NCBI GenBank assembly: GCA_026686845.1
Contig: JAIVEN010000021.1
Location: forward strand, 23,764,001-23,828,000
Reading direction: 5' to 3'
Length of the DNA stretch: 64,000 bases
DNA from: Adenanthera pavonina
Taxonomy: Eukaryota > Streptophyta > Magnoliopsida > Fabales > Fabaceae
Under the pieces are notes generated by a model that was not told where the DNA came from, did not search any database, and saw only the letters and a program-made list of their open reading frames with translations. Both the position numbers and the translations under genes were made by a program. Below are positions 45,318 to 58,799 of this stretch, piece by piece. Position 1 is the stretch's first letter, and each line of letters opens with the position of its first letter.

Positions 45318-48300
45318 TTATTCACACTTGTATGCACGAGTAATTTCCCAGGCGATGGCATCATCTAATAATACGCCTTCTTTCAATCCATAGCTCTCGT
45401 TTTTACAATTCACTAATGCAACCATGAAACTCTCATTCTCCAACGACGAAGGGTACATTACTTGTTCTTCCTGATCATAAAATAGTGCGACGGCATATGA
45501 GACAGGAAACAAGTATACTAACTAACATGAACAACAAAGGTATTACTCGTACGATAAGTTCACAGCTGACACTTGCCAACTAAAAATTAGCTGTTCTCTT
45601 GTTTACTTGGCATCAACTAAAAATTGATTGTGATATCTATAGAGTTCAATTTTCTACTGTACATATTGAGAGCTACAAAGTCGCATCAGTATTTGAACAC
45701 TATTCTCATTTCAACTGATTCACAGGCTTTTTACATCAATTGCTCGCCTACTTTTCTTTCGACTGATACTACTGCTCTTTTAGATCTGTTACTGTAACTA
45801 GTGACCTTAACAACGATGTGACGTGAATAGTCTACGATTTTTAAATAATTAAATCTACCCACAAGGTTCTCGAAAAATTAATACCGATTTAGACGCCTTA
45901 CCTCAGGAAGTTCATAAAACTCTTCAGGAGATATCTGTAGTAAATCCATAGCAGTTTGACCAGTAGACCATGCCAAAGCTTTAGCACTCTCATCTGCCAC
46001 AGTAATTTTCAGGTCAAAAGTTCTCACCACCACTTCCGCGCCACAAACTTGATGACAGAAGCTGCATTCTAAGAGGCCACTAAGCATCTTATTGACGAAG
46101 TGACCACAGAGAGAATGTGAAAATCTAGTATTAACGTTAAAGTGTTCCATCGGTTCAAGCCAGATTCGACATATCTGTAACACTTATAAGAATGAAATGA
46201 TCAGCATATTTATGGATATACAATAGTTAATTAGAAGAGATATATATACCTAGACAGAAAGATACCACTGCGAGAAAATATAAAAAGGAAGATAATTATA
46301 AAATGGAAAATATTTCAATCACCAAGCAATTAAAATTCTATTTCAAAAAGAAAGCACACCGTTGAATTTAGCATACTAGAAAGATTTTATGGTTTATGCA
46401 AAGTATATTTGTTTCTTGTGCCAAACAAGGTAGAGTGACTAGCATTCAAATATTCAAGTATTTTTTGAAAATGGAGCTACATGGAAATTTGGGGATCTAC
46501 GTGATTCATTTCTGTTCATGTACTGGAATATAAAAAGCATTTTTCCGGATTGAGCCGTATTAATAAATAAGCTATTACTAAGATGAGAGACTACAGAATG
46601 TGACCGTTCAGTAATGAAAGCTCAATCTTGTTTAGAATCCTTTCACGTCCCTCTTACTTCTTAAGTGCAACAATTAGATATCGGCGAAGTAGTTGTTATT
46701 CGCCTGAGATTTTTTTAGTTTAATTGTGTATTCAACAGCGCTTGCACTGCTTGAGCATGTGCTTGCAGAGACGAAGCAATCAAGCAAGGGGTTTTAGGAG
46801 CGATAGCTAAACAAATTCATTGCCAGATATCTTGTCTAAAATGAATAACATAGATGTTGAAGGCATTTTTTACCTTGCAACAGCTTTTATTCATGATTTG
46901 ACCGAAGGACGGACAGAAAGACACCATACAGGCATACACTATAAACATCCATAACACACAGTAGGTGAATCAAGTGGAAGGAAAAACAGAGATTATAAAT
47001 TATTAAATTAGAACCAAAACAAGAAACTCATACTTGCGCATAGCTAGCCTGGCTAGTTATATCAGAGAGGCGTGATAGCTTATGAAGACAAGATGAGTTG
47101 ATCAATGCTGGCAAGCAACTGAGATTGATGAAAGAAGCCCCATTATCATTCTCAAACCACGACACCTCCTGGCTGCCAACGATAAACATTCAATTGGATC
47201 ATGTTATCAGGTTAATGCTTTAGCCTAAGTACATGAAAACATTAAATGTTGCTAGACATCAGCTTTTAAAGGTTGAAATTGACCCAAGCCTATTCCAATA
47301 CATTTGCACAAATCGAAAAAGGTGACTTGCGAGGTTCTCTGTTTGTAACATTGAAGTCCGATGTGCTCACCGCTTTTGTTTCGACTCGAAGCAAGTCAAG
47401 CCAGATATAAAAACTGTGTGGCCGAGACTTAATCTTCCCAGTGACCTGAAATATTTAAAAAGTATAAGAATGGGGAAACTATTAAAAGATTGATCAGAAG
47501 AGAAAAGTAGCGGGATAAGTTGCCAATTGATTTTTCATGTTGCTAATCGTTCGTTTTCTTTCCCATCTTTTCTTGCCCTCCCCTCTTCCTTCTCCTCTAT
47601 TTACATCCGCGAGAAATTTTCAGGCTCAGACAGACCCATCCCTGAAATAGTCTACCCGAAACTACCCAAGCAGGGGAAAAGGGAATCGCCAGCAGTGCTT
47701 GCAGTCATTACCAAGATGTGGTAAAATGAAGCTTTGCCCGAACTTCTCCGCTAGTATCTGCAATTCTTATAGAGAAGATAGTTTCTGGGGTAACTTCTTT
47801 AATAATATCCGTAACAACACCGTAGAGGCTGATGCCAGTCATTTTGTCACGCAGGTCAGCCACAAAACTCTGCAAAACTTCACCCAGGTAAAAGAGTTAG
47901 TTAATGAACAATATGATGCGCAGATGCGGAAGATAAATACTTTCTAAATACAATTATGCAGTCCGACTCCTGAGTGTCAGGATTGGCAAGATTGGGAAAT
48001 GCAGACTGCAAAGAAGAACTACATGGGTGAATCTCGACCTGAAGAGCTCTTCATATTTCAGTATAAATTGGTTAAAGTCCAAAGCTTGCATTCAACCACA
48101 AAACATTCGATCCCTTACGTTCATCTTGATTGACTTTGAACTCTAATCAAATTTATATTCTAAAGCTGATGAAATTAAAACACGGACTACTGGCATCTTT
48201 TATAACAAGGGAAATAGAATGCCAGATAGTTTCTACGAATCTGAAGGGGGGAAAAAACTAGGAATATCTTGCCTTTTATTTTTGCGTAGAAAGAGATAGT

Positions 48301-51300
48301 AAGTAAACTCACCCGAAAGGGGTAATTACTGTAATCAATGGTCCCAAAAGAATCACAGGGCAAGCTCACTTGAGAAAAATTGGGACTCTGACTAGGAACA
48401 TATGAACTCGAGGGCCTTGAACTTTGATGACGATTTGGTGTCAATGAAACGCGCACCTGATCGATAAAGGTACTCAACACTTTAGCCATATGGCATATTC
48501 TATGCAATCCACGAATCCATGACTCACCTGCTCTTCGTGTTGAATGTAAGGCACCAAATATAATTGTGTTGCAGTTCCATATTCAAGACAAAGTTCCTCA
48601 CTTGTTTCAATATCACACTCCGTAGAACTTGAAATATATGGTTTGTCCAGTGCAAGCATACTTCCCACTCTGTAACAAAAAATCATTTATAGAACCATAT
48701 TGGCGAAGGTGGTACTCAGACTTTACAGGCCTGAAACAGTTCAAGAAATCACCTGAAGAGATTGGAAAGGACAGCCTGCTCACCCCATAAGAGAAATTGT
48801 AACCTCACATCATTATCTACAAGAGTAATCTGCTTTCTCCGTACGTTCCCAAACTTGCCTTGAATTTCCATTGATCCAATGCTTTCAATCCTATACAAAA
48901 ATGACAAAATAGTAAGACCATGATTAATATATTGGATTATGGAATATGGACCTGATGATATGCGTGTGTAGATGAAAAACAATGAAGTAGAAGACGATTT
49001 GAACCTAATAGCATCTCTTATATTTACTTGAACCCTACCTGGCATAAAGTGAATAAGAAACCCCTTCGTTTGCTTCCTTGAGAGATATTGAAGAGAAAGA
49101 ATCTGAACAAAACTGAGCTAATAGTAGCATTGCATCACTATCCTGATTCTACAAAATGGAGTAAAATAAATCTATCATGAGAAAAACTAGTTCTGGAATT
49201 CATCTTTAAGCTAGGGAGCACTAGTCTTCAGAATCAGAGACTTAGTTCAGAACTTAAAATATTACCATCTGAAATTCCATTGATCTGATATAAAGATGAG
49301 AAACTTATAGGGAAAAAAAAATTGACAATTACCTCATCTAAAAGAATCACAAGATATTCCGTTGGCAACAGACGGGGGCGACCAGAACCTTCAGAGGCAG
49401 TTCGAAGATAGCAACCAGTGAGGAAAACCTCCCTCCCTTTCTTCAGAATTCCATTCTCCATGCCTGCCAAGTTATAGAATCTGCTGGACAGGGTGTATTA
49501 TGTTTAATCCCAAATGGAATAACAGATTACGAGTATGCCAAGTTTCAAGCAGCGACAAAATTTACGCTTAAGAAGCCAGAATCAGTTGCGACGTTGGATA
49601 AACAAACAAAACTACAGCAAGAATGTTCAGCCATGCACATTAATTTTTCAATCACCCATTGCCATTAGTCACGTACTTCACCATATGCGAAAGTGCTTTC
49701 AAGAAATACGCTCTATGTATATAACAAGACTTAGGACAAAAGGTTTTGGATTAAATTATAATCTCTTATTCCCTTCTGGTCTCCTCACTAGAGGACCAAC
49801 ACACAGCATCAGATTGATTCCATTGAATAAAGAAAGCTTCTCCATATAAATTAAAAGTATCTAAACTTTAAAGAATTATAAATTCTAAGAATCTATACAG
49901 CAATAGAATTAAACCCAATTATTATGGAATATGAATTAAACCAACGGCAAGTTGTCAGTGTGAGAGAAGAGCAAAGTCAATTATCAATTTTTTTTGCCCG
50001 AAATCAATTATCAATTATTCCTTAAATAATCAGATAACAGAAATTAGTTTTGACCATGAGAGGTCCAATAACACCTACTGCAATTACCTGCGGTGAAGAT
50101 AGAGATCTATGATATTGGAACTCCAATAGTCCCCTAATGTTAGCATGTGGATGTTTGTACCTGAAGAAGGGCAGTTTATATTGATAAGTACCTTGACTAC
50201 AAACAAGAAATTACACATTTTATTTGTAATAGATAGTATGTTGGGGGGGGGGGGGTGTGGGGAGGTGGGAGGAACCACATATCGAAACAGATATTATTCA
50301 ATTTGTAAATAAGGTTTTCAATATCTAGTCGAGTAATCTGTATGCAAAGATTATGAACAAAATGGAAAATAAAGCAGATGAATGCACGATAGTTTTAGGG
50401 TATCCCTTTGATTGTCATATATAACTTTCTTGGCCTACGTTCCATCTCCTAATTCATTTTCTCTAACGGAGATTTGCCCCAAAAAGATCAATACAGGTTT
50501 GAATCCTATACCGCTTGCGCAATTCCTAGAGTTGGTGCCATTAGAACAATGAGTATCTGTCACTCGCTTGCTTGTTTAATTTAAACTTCATTTCAGATAA
50601 TTATGTCATAAACAAAGATCTAGTTTTTGTCGTATTTTTCCAAGCCTAGTTGCGTTTCTCAATCACTGCTCTTTTTTTATTATAAGGATGATCAGTGAAA
50701 GCAGCTCCAATAATCAGAAAAATGCTTCAATTCCTGAGTACCTGGAAGAACAAATGCATTAATGATAACAGCTTCCAGGACACTGTTTAAGGACAAGAAA
50801 TTTTTCTCATATATTGAATCAATGGTGACAGTGTTTGGCAGTTTCATTCTCCGGTGATTCTTCTTTAAGTGCTTGATAAATTCTAGCCTCTTAGTCGGAG
50901 CCCCAACTCTGCGTTGTTCACTCCAAGCCTTCAGGATAAAACCAAAGATCAGAAAGCAGCCATAGGGCAAAGAACGAAAATATCAAAACCAGCGTACTGG
51001 TGAGTTGTTTCAGAATAATATACTGGGTTCGTTTCCTTCTCCCCGCGAGAAAAAAACCAAAGGGCGAAGATGCAGTACCAGAGAGAGTTCAGAGAGCAGT
51101 ATCGCAGGCGTGACACCGCTTGAATAAGCAATGCAAGTCTTGAGAATGCGGGATACGATCCAGCTCCAGCCAGGTTGATCGATGCTCGCACCATCACCAT
51201 TTGGATCGGGATCTCCTACGTCTTCCAGAAGCTCGGACCTCGCATAGTCAATAAAGTTCAGGAAAAAATCTTCCCCCTCCTCCTTCTCTTTGCCTTCTTC

Positions 51301-51342
51301 TTCTGGTTGAAGATCGACGTCCATGGAGGAATCCCTCTCCAC
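45318..51342 (-). CDS. OB-fold protein, shieldin SHLD2-like candidate (14 exons)
   Basis: Exons on the minus strand: 51079-51342, 50742-50928, 50088-50160, 49333-49480, 49039-49148, 48753-48890, 48528-48669, 48313-48456, 47952-48005, 47712-47869, 47371-47445, 47034-47172, 45902-46174, 45318-45470. Every intron is GT..AG and phase is kept, giving 685 residues without a stop. Start MERDSSMDVDLQ is acidic. An OB-like region lies at about 185-325 (KGREVFLTGCYLRTA; ITLVDNDVRLQFLLWGEQAV; DKPYISSS), another at about 420-500 (ISLYGVVTDIIKEVTPETIF; SLGHTVFISGLTCF). A Cys-bearing third at about 545-670 (LLECSFCHQVCGAEV; DESAKALAWSTGQTAMDLL) resembles RPA1 DBD-C. Three C-terminal OB folds behind a long N-terminal part is SHLD2 (FAM35A) architecture; SHLD2 binds single-stranded DNA with REV7 and limits end resection. 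MEIOB or another RPA1 paralogue is the main alternative. The exon structure is sure, the identity less so. Confidence 0.8.
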
Positions 51343-53833
51343 GCCGTGACAAGAATCAGGAAAGCGCCGTTGTCTTCTCTTCTCGAGTCAATGACATGAA
51401 AATGGCGGTCTTTTTCTACAGAGGAGGGACCGAATGGCCGATTTGGCGCGGTTTTCAAATAGAAAAAGCTCGTTTTTGCCATAGGCGTTGGATGGGCTGG
51501 GCTAAGATAGGGCTCAAAGGGCACCTCTTTGGACTTTGAGCTCATATAGTGAAAAAGAGTTTGTAATAAAAAAAGAAAAGAGCCTTTGTTTTTAAAAATA
51601 GATTTACTACCTAAGACATGAGATTGAGAGCGAGGAAAACAATTCTCTGTTCGGATTTTCCTAAATTGAAGTTATGATCTAAATTTTAATAGATTAGTTT
51701 AGTTAATTAAGTTTATATATGTATATATTGATAATTCTTTTTTTTCGTTGGCCAGAATATAGTGATAATTCTTAATTTATAATTTAGATTTGGATCAATA
51801 AACCTGTGAACTAAACCTAGTGCAAAGCTTCCCTAGTTAGTTCAAGGTGTTTAGTGATCCACATGCAGGAACTGGATTGATTTGAATAAGCATAACACTT
51901 GGATCCCTTTTTGTTGTTGGAATCATGAGGGAATTGAATGGAATCCTTCCTCTAGGATTCCATCATTTTGGTCCATTTGGTTGCTAGGCACCTTCTCATT
52001 CCTATGGAAACCGGACAGCGGGCACCCATAAAATTGGCAATCAGCATTCCTCCAAAAAATGGGAGGAATGCGGACGAACCCAGGAATCTGAACAATCCCA
52101 AAAATGCCCCCAATCACACACCACAAAATCGCACTGTCACCACCATTGTCTCCCCCTTGTATCCCTCGCCACTACCACCACCAAGTTTCCAACCATCATG
52201 CCTCTCCACAACATCAATCTCTGTGTTATAGAGTACTTCTGGGTTCTTCTTAGGTAGTATTCGCTTCTCCTCCATTTGTGCTCTCCTTTTAGATCTACAT
52301 TGACCGCCTCTTCGTCTTCTTCTTCCACCAACTCTTCAATGCTTCAATGTAGACCACACCTTTGAGATGCACTAGATGACAGCGATTTCAAGGCGACGTG
52401 AACCACGAGACTCAAAAAGCCTTGCACCACTATCAATTTGAGTTTTTTTACGCCACTGAAAATTTTTCCATCCATTTTGATTTGTTAATTTTGGCTTGCT
52501 TTTGATTCTTGTTATTTATCTATTGATGACTTGTTTGTATCTGTTGATCTACTACATATTTTTCCGGTTTTGTTTACATATTGGAAGAGGAGGAAGATGA
52601 TGGATGGGAAGGAGGAAGATATCGGTTTTGGAGGAGGAGGAAAATAAACTAGAAAATAAAGGTATTCAAGACCGATTTAAACCAATTAAAATGAATCAAA
52701 CTGATAAAAATGATTGAAACCAAACTGGGGTTTGTTTTAATTTTTTCACTTCTAAAATTGATTTGATTTGATTTAATTTTAAACCTTTGGAATATAAAAA
52801 AAACCTATTAATAATTTTTTATACAACTATAATATACTTATTTAATATATTTTCTATTTATATTATATCCATTAACATATATCTCTTAGTGTATAATGAG
52901 TAAAATGACTCATAAATAAGATTACAAAATATTTATTGGATAAAAAGAAATAATATAGATTAGTGTATTGTTATAAATAATCATGTGAAAAAATATTTAA
53001 AAAATTTTTACATAAAAAATTCATATTTTAGTAAATTATTCAGATATAATTTGTATTTATAAAGTATCTATAGTACTTTTTTAATTTAATTTTTGGAAAA
53101 GAATTCTACTTCTTTTTTAATAAACAATTCATAACCAAATCAATTAAAAGAAAAACTAAATAAGTGTCCAAATGTGCTAAACTGATTGATTTGATTTTAT
53201 TTTTTACCAAAATCAAATCAAATTAAACTAATAAATACCCTAAGTGGAGAGAAGGATTTTTTTTTGTTGAGAATATTTTTATCATTTTATTTTTATTTAT
53301 ATTTAATTAAATATATAAAAAAATATATTTCAATCTTGTTGATATTATACCAAATAAATTCTATGACAATGAACATTCTATTCCATTACCATCATTTTCA
53401 ATAATCAAACGGGGGCCATATTGAATCTGGTCTTTTTGCTCTTCTTTCATTATTCAAAGACAAAAAAAGGAACTATTACAAGGCTTTTAGCCTCTTTGGC
53501 TTTTAGAGTAGTAGAGCTTCCGGAAGTCGCCCGAGGCCTTCCGTAGCATAATGTTTAAGGTTTGCAGGAGTTTAAAGCGAGAGGAATTGAAGAGCATATA
53601 TAAAACATTAAAACTCGTCTACGCGAATGAGATATTGGAGGCCCTCCTAAATCTACTACTGCTACTAGTGTCATTTTCACCACACGAACTTCAGCTACGA
53701 CCTTCTTTCAGACTAACAGGAAAAATTTTAAAGGAGGCAAAATTGTGTGAAAGGAAAACTCTCAAAAGCGGGAAAAACGAATCCATCGCAAACGCGAGAG
53801 AGAACTTGTGGGTTTTACACATTTTGAAACGAA
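51343..53833. other. Upstream spacer of the OB-fold gene with a possible degenerate transposon
   Basis: 51343-51600 should hold the OB-fold gene promoter; it has a GC-richer stretch and no assigned TATA box. From about 51918 ('GGAATCCTTCCTCTAGGATTCC', 'GGTCCATTTGGTTGC') to about 53413 ('AATAATCAAACGGGGGCC') the outer phrases look like transposon ends, since CCGTTTGATTATTG on the reverse strand is a common start. They do not form convincing inverted repeats. 53500-53835 is less AT-rich and open on the plus strand for 102 codons, without recognisable protein character. Confidence 0.4.
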
Positions 53834-53836
53834 TTA

Positions 53837-56800
53837 GGGCTCATTTGGTTTTCAGTTAGTAAAAAATAAGTTCCGATATAATTGTTTTTATAATATAACC
53901 ATGATAAAAATTGATTTTGGATTAATGTGTTTATGTTTGAATAACTTATTTTAAAATTATTTTTGATAAAATTCATAATTTTTCTTCAAATTGAGCTTAA
54001 ACTTTATTCCATAATTAATTTAATTTACTTGAACTAAAATTTAATCTGCATTTATTTAATTGAGAATATAATATATCTGGTATAATATTTTATTATAAGT
54101 TATAATCCATGGAGATTAAAATTTTAAAGGGACATTTTAGTCATTAGATAGAAGAAATTTTATGAAAATTTTATTTTTTCAATTTTCTAATTTTTTTTCA
54201 TTTTTATTGGTTCATTTTTATCTGACTTTAAAATAAATACATATCAGAATGAAGAATTATCCATGAAGCACGTTTTGTGTAATATCCCTAAAATATTAGA
54301 TAACTAAAAATATATAGAGAATTTACAAAAACGGGCAGGTACTGTTTTACGTGAAATAGGGTAAAAAGATTATTTTTCCTGATTGAATGGAAAAATGAGA
54401 AATTACATTTTTATCCCTAACAAAATATGGAAATAACCATTTTACCCCTAAAAAAATAAAAAGAAAGAAAGAATTCGAAGGCCGTGGAAGTCAATTTTAT
54501 GAATTTTGGAGAAAATTACACCTAAGACCTGAAAGTTTTAAAAATTATAAATTTATCCCGAGTCAAGGGTATTTTTGTAAATATGAAAAATTATAGTCAA
54601 AATGAAGCTCTCAATGAGCTAAGACCATTGGAATATAGCATGGAATTTATTAAGATCAAAATAATATTTATTGGATAATTATGATTTAATATTAATATCT
54701 TACCCGATAAATGTCAGTCTGGACTGTAGGAAGAAGTAGTATTCATTCAAGAAAAATGTGTAGGTCTTATATTTGGACCAATTGGGATAATTATATTATG
54801 GTAATTTTATTATTATAATTAGTATCCCAATAATAGTAGAATATATTGCTAAAGTAGCTTTAATTGTCCAGACTGGTTCAGGATATATCTGGATAAGTAA
54901 ATAACTAAAATTTTTGGACCAAAATATCCTCCATTTCGTGCTGGCCGAGCTGCACATGGGGAATTCCAATTATTTAATATTTAAGTCATTTTCTAAGAAA
55001 ATTCAAGAAGTTTTGGTGGCAAATTCCTATTGGTTGATGAGTTTAATATAATTCCCACTTGAGCTCATGACTTGGCCGAACAAACACTTGAGAGAAAGAG
55101 GGAGGAGTGGTCTGAAAAGTTGAGAAAGGATGGAGCACGTGAAGGAGGAAAGAAAAAGAGAAGAAAAATAAGGAAGAAAAATAAGGAAAATTGGTAAGCA
55201 AGTTCCTTTCAATTTGTAAGTGTTCTAGCCTAGTTCTAAGTAATTTGAGTTGGTTTTCTTGGATTTTCTCCTTCTCCCTTTGTTGTTCTAATCTTGGCCT
55301 AAGCATGATAAGAAGAGGGAAGGAGTTTTTAAGCCATAAATTTACAAGAAAACATGAGATTTTTCAAGAAAAGTAAACTAGGTGTGTTTTAAAGCAAGTT
55401 TTGTAAAAAACCAAATTCTTCCCCTTAAGAGCAGATTTTGGTCAGACTAATAAGGTGGGAAGGAGATGGATTTTCATGTATTTGATGGCAAAAATGAGTT
55501 TCTCATGATGAAAAATCTTAAAGACAAGTATTGGCTCAAAGATATAGCTTAAGATAAAGAGTTTGGGAATTTAAGGGTTTCAAGAGTTTTATGGGAGCCT
55601 TTTGTGATTAGCCATGAAATCAATGGCTTGAGCATGTGTTTAATGATGTTAAGGGACTTGAGGAAGCCTAAGGAGGCTAGTGGAAGCATTAGATTCAAGA
55701 GGAAGAGCCAAAAGAATGCTTCAAGGTAGCTAAGTTTCATATTCTTGCTTTATGTTCTTTCATTGTCTTTCTATGATTAAATTGTGTTGCCATATTGTAA
55801 TTGTGTTTTCTTTGATTGGTCTTGGCTGTTAAATGAGGGGTTTTATTCCCCAGGATATCCATTTTCTAAGCCGTTATGCTGCCAAATTTTTTTTATGACT
55901 AATATGGCAATTTATTGTTTAAAGGTGATTGATGTGATTATATGTGATCAAATGTGAGTTTATTTGACATGATTGACATAATTGCATGGAATGTAACTTG
56001 CTACTGAGATTGCCCCAATCTCATCCCCTCAAGTATCCTAAATGACTAGGCACAATCTATGGCAAAGGAGTCCAAAGAAAAGGCAAAGAGAATGAAGAAG
56101 AGAATGATGTTTGATGGTGTTTTCAAGCTATGAGTGTATATTTTGTAATGATGTATAAAACCATGTATATGCTTTTAGATCTGTGCCATTATGCTATTAT
56201 GTCCTTATGTGCATTTTGAAATGTTTGGCATGGATTTGAAACATGGAATGATCATATGAGCTTGTTATGAAGTCTACTTTGCCATGTTATATTGTTAGAA
56301 GTTCATTTTGTAGTAATAAAAATAAAGTCAATACTGTTTGACTGAGATAGGGCAAGTAAGTCAAGTGTTATATATGCTTTGAAAGTAGAGAGAACAAGCT
56401 TTCCAATGAGTTAAATAACACTTAATTTGGATGTATGCACGATTTATAGTGAACTTTTAAAGTTTAGGATCAAAACTGGACAGTGATGTGAAGGCTGCGA
56501 ATTTTACTGAATATATTACTTCTTTTTGAAAAGTGATATAAAATCGTACAGAGCTCCAAAAATTCAGTGGTTTATATTTATGAAAATTTTTATCTTTTGA
56601 GGTTAATATGCCACTGGTTTGAGTTCAATTGGAGCTGTACAATGAGAGATATACAAGTTTTTCCAAGACTGTTCCAGTAAAAGTGATGTTCTGATCCCTC
56701 ACCATTCAAATTGATGTTGTGCCCTGTATAGACCAAATAAATATATAAGAAAAATATAAAGGTAAGTCGACATATATATATTTCCAATGGCATATAGAAT

Positions 56801-57306
56801 ACATGATTTGGTTCAGTATAGAGTTAGATGTGAATTTTTAAAGTTACAGCCAAATCCTGGAAAAGAGAGAAATGATCATTTGTATAGTATAAGTTTGAGT
56901 AATAAACTGTACTAATTGGTCAGGTTAAAGAAAGTTTTCATATTTTTATCTTGTATATCATGTTTCTAGCTTCATTTAGAGACTTGAACCACATTGATAC
57001 GATTTTTCTGGATTAAGTTATGATTTTTCAAAGTTCATCCAGAAAACTTGAGAACCAAATGAATAGTACCACGTTTTTTTTTATTAAATATTTTGGTTCT
57101 ACCAATGGTTCAAGCTCTTAATATGGGCAATTTGGACATTGTATATACTATGATATATGGAAAATATAGATAAAGGTAAGATGTTACATTTTGACTGAAA
57201 AATCATTGTTCAATGGAAACTAAAAAAATTGCCAAACATCATATAATACAAATCAAACTAAGTTTTGGGTCAAAACTTGGTTTTAATAATAAAACTAAAC
57301 AGACCC
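53837..57306. mobile_element. Tourist-like (PIF/Harbinger) MITE, split by a solo LTR
   Basis: The left end is GGGCTCATTTGGTTTTCAG; the right end, reverse-complemented, is GGGTCTGTTTAGTTTTATT. Both are flanked by TTA (53834-53836 and 57307-57309), the Harbinger target duplication. Removing the solo LTR and one 5-bp duplicate leaves 554 bases of non-coding sequence, a normal MITE size. Confidence 0.65.
54278..57188. mobile_element. Solo LTR 1 (Ty3/gypsy-like), 2911 bp
   Basis: Begins TGTAATATCCCTAAAATATT and ends GGTAAGATGTTACA. TTTTG stands on both sides (54273-54277 and 57189-57193), a perfect 5-bp target duplication. The TGTAA..TTACA ends and the ATATCCC start are those of large chromovirus (Tekay/Del-like) LTRs. 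No internal region or second LTR is present, so unequal recombination between two LTRs is the simplest explanation. No coding sequence was recognised inside; the stretch is AT-rich with the small frames expected by chance. Confidence 0.85.
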
Positions 57307-57309
57307 TTA

Positions 57310-58794
57310 CTTGTGCGTCTCAAAAGACAAATTAAAATTAAGGATCACTCAAAATGCTCTCTTAATTTTCACGAAAAGTGGATGAACTTGTTCGAATTGG
57401 ATGTAGGAGTTTGTTCTTCATAGTGGAAAGGAAACTATAAACAAGCAACATTCTAGTATAAGCAAGTGCATGATGTGTCTATTAGAGAGAGAGAGACCGG
57501 GGGGGGGGGTGTGAGATGGATCAACTTGGTCCATTATAGCCAGCCGCCTGTCACAAAATGGCCAAGCTTTCCTAATTCATTGTCAATTTTGCAGATATAT
57601 ATGTGGAGTCTCTTTTTTTTTTTCTAAATAAAAAATTAAAAAAATTAATTTGACTTTATTTTTCAACAAGGATACTTTGGTAGTTTACTGTTTTAAAATT
57701 TCCATTACATTGTTAAAATAACAAACAAAATCTATATCAACATTCCATTTAATTTTTTTAACATACCAACCATAATTTTAAAGCACATTTCCATTTCTAT
57801 TATTCTTGTCATTCTCATTCTTATTCTATCAAAAATCATCCCAACACACAAAATTCTCTTTTTCATATAACCTAATTTTGTTTTCGTTATTTTAATATAC
57901 ATACTAAATAATATATATATACACATATACATGCTTATTATTTCCATTCCTATTTATTTTATTGTTTTAATTTATTCAAAAAGCCTTTCATCATATCAGG
58001 GCCAAAGAGTTGTTGAAGGGTCCTTTTCAGAGTCTGAAAATTTTGCCAAATTTGGAGGCAGTTTTTTCTTTTTCCTTATAATATAATATGCCTGCATGCA
58101 TTGCAGGTTTAAAAATGAGCTGGACAATGTGACCTATGAACAGCAATTTGCGTCCTTCCTTAGGCGCAGCAGCCGCAATTCACAAGTTAAATTATGAGGC
58201 ATCACGTCCACCTACATAACCAGCTGGGCCCCACCTGACTCCCTTCAGTCTTTTTCTCTCCCTATTGCATGGTGAGGCTACAGGACAGGTTCACGGCCAA
58301 TCATGTGTATATTTTTTATTTTTTAATTTTTAATTTTTAATTTTTAATAAAAGCAATATAAATAAATTAATTAAATAAATTAATAACTTTTTATTTTTTC
58401 CAATACTCCTATTTATGCTTTTATCACTAAAATATCTTTTTACTATTTTTATTTTTAAAATATTTTAATTAAAAAATATAAATAACATGATAATTTGAGT
58501 GTAGGTAATTTCTCAAACCATAATGTGACCCATTAATTTATGTATGAATCAAATTTCTCACTTGCATTAGATCAATTTTTTTATTTATTTGGTAAATAAG
58601 CAAATTACCATAGCCCATATGGGTGAGCTTAGGTTCAATTCAAATTGAGTTTGAATCAAAATTAAATTAAACTAAATGAGTCAATTTTTTAAAGGAGAAA
58701 ATCTATTCAAACATTATGTTGAGATAATTGCATTTTTAATCAATGTTGTCCACACCGAATCAGACATTGAATCAATTAAAATACTAATTTAAGG
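57310..58794. other. Spacer, no gene seen
   Basis: AT-rich, with a nine-G run at 57499-57509 followed by TGTGAG, AT-rich repeats near 57900-57930 and a tandem 'tttttaattttt' block at 58316-58345. A GC-richer stretch at 58140-58290 has no coding sequence. The right end (58741-58799) is the host side of solo LTR 2. Confidence 0.5.
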
Positions 58795-58799
58795 TTCAA

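Noticed and set aside
53551..53859. 102-codon plus-strand frame
   Set aside because: No motif, it runs into the end of a MITE, and the codon content looks random. A TATA-like word upstream is not enough.
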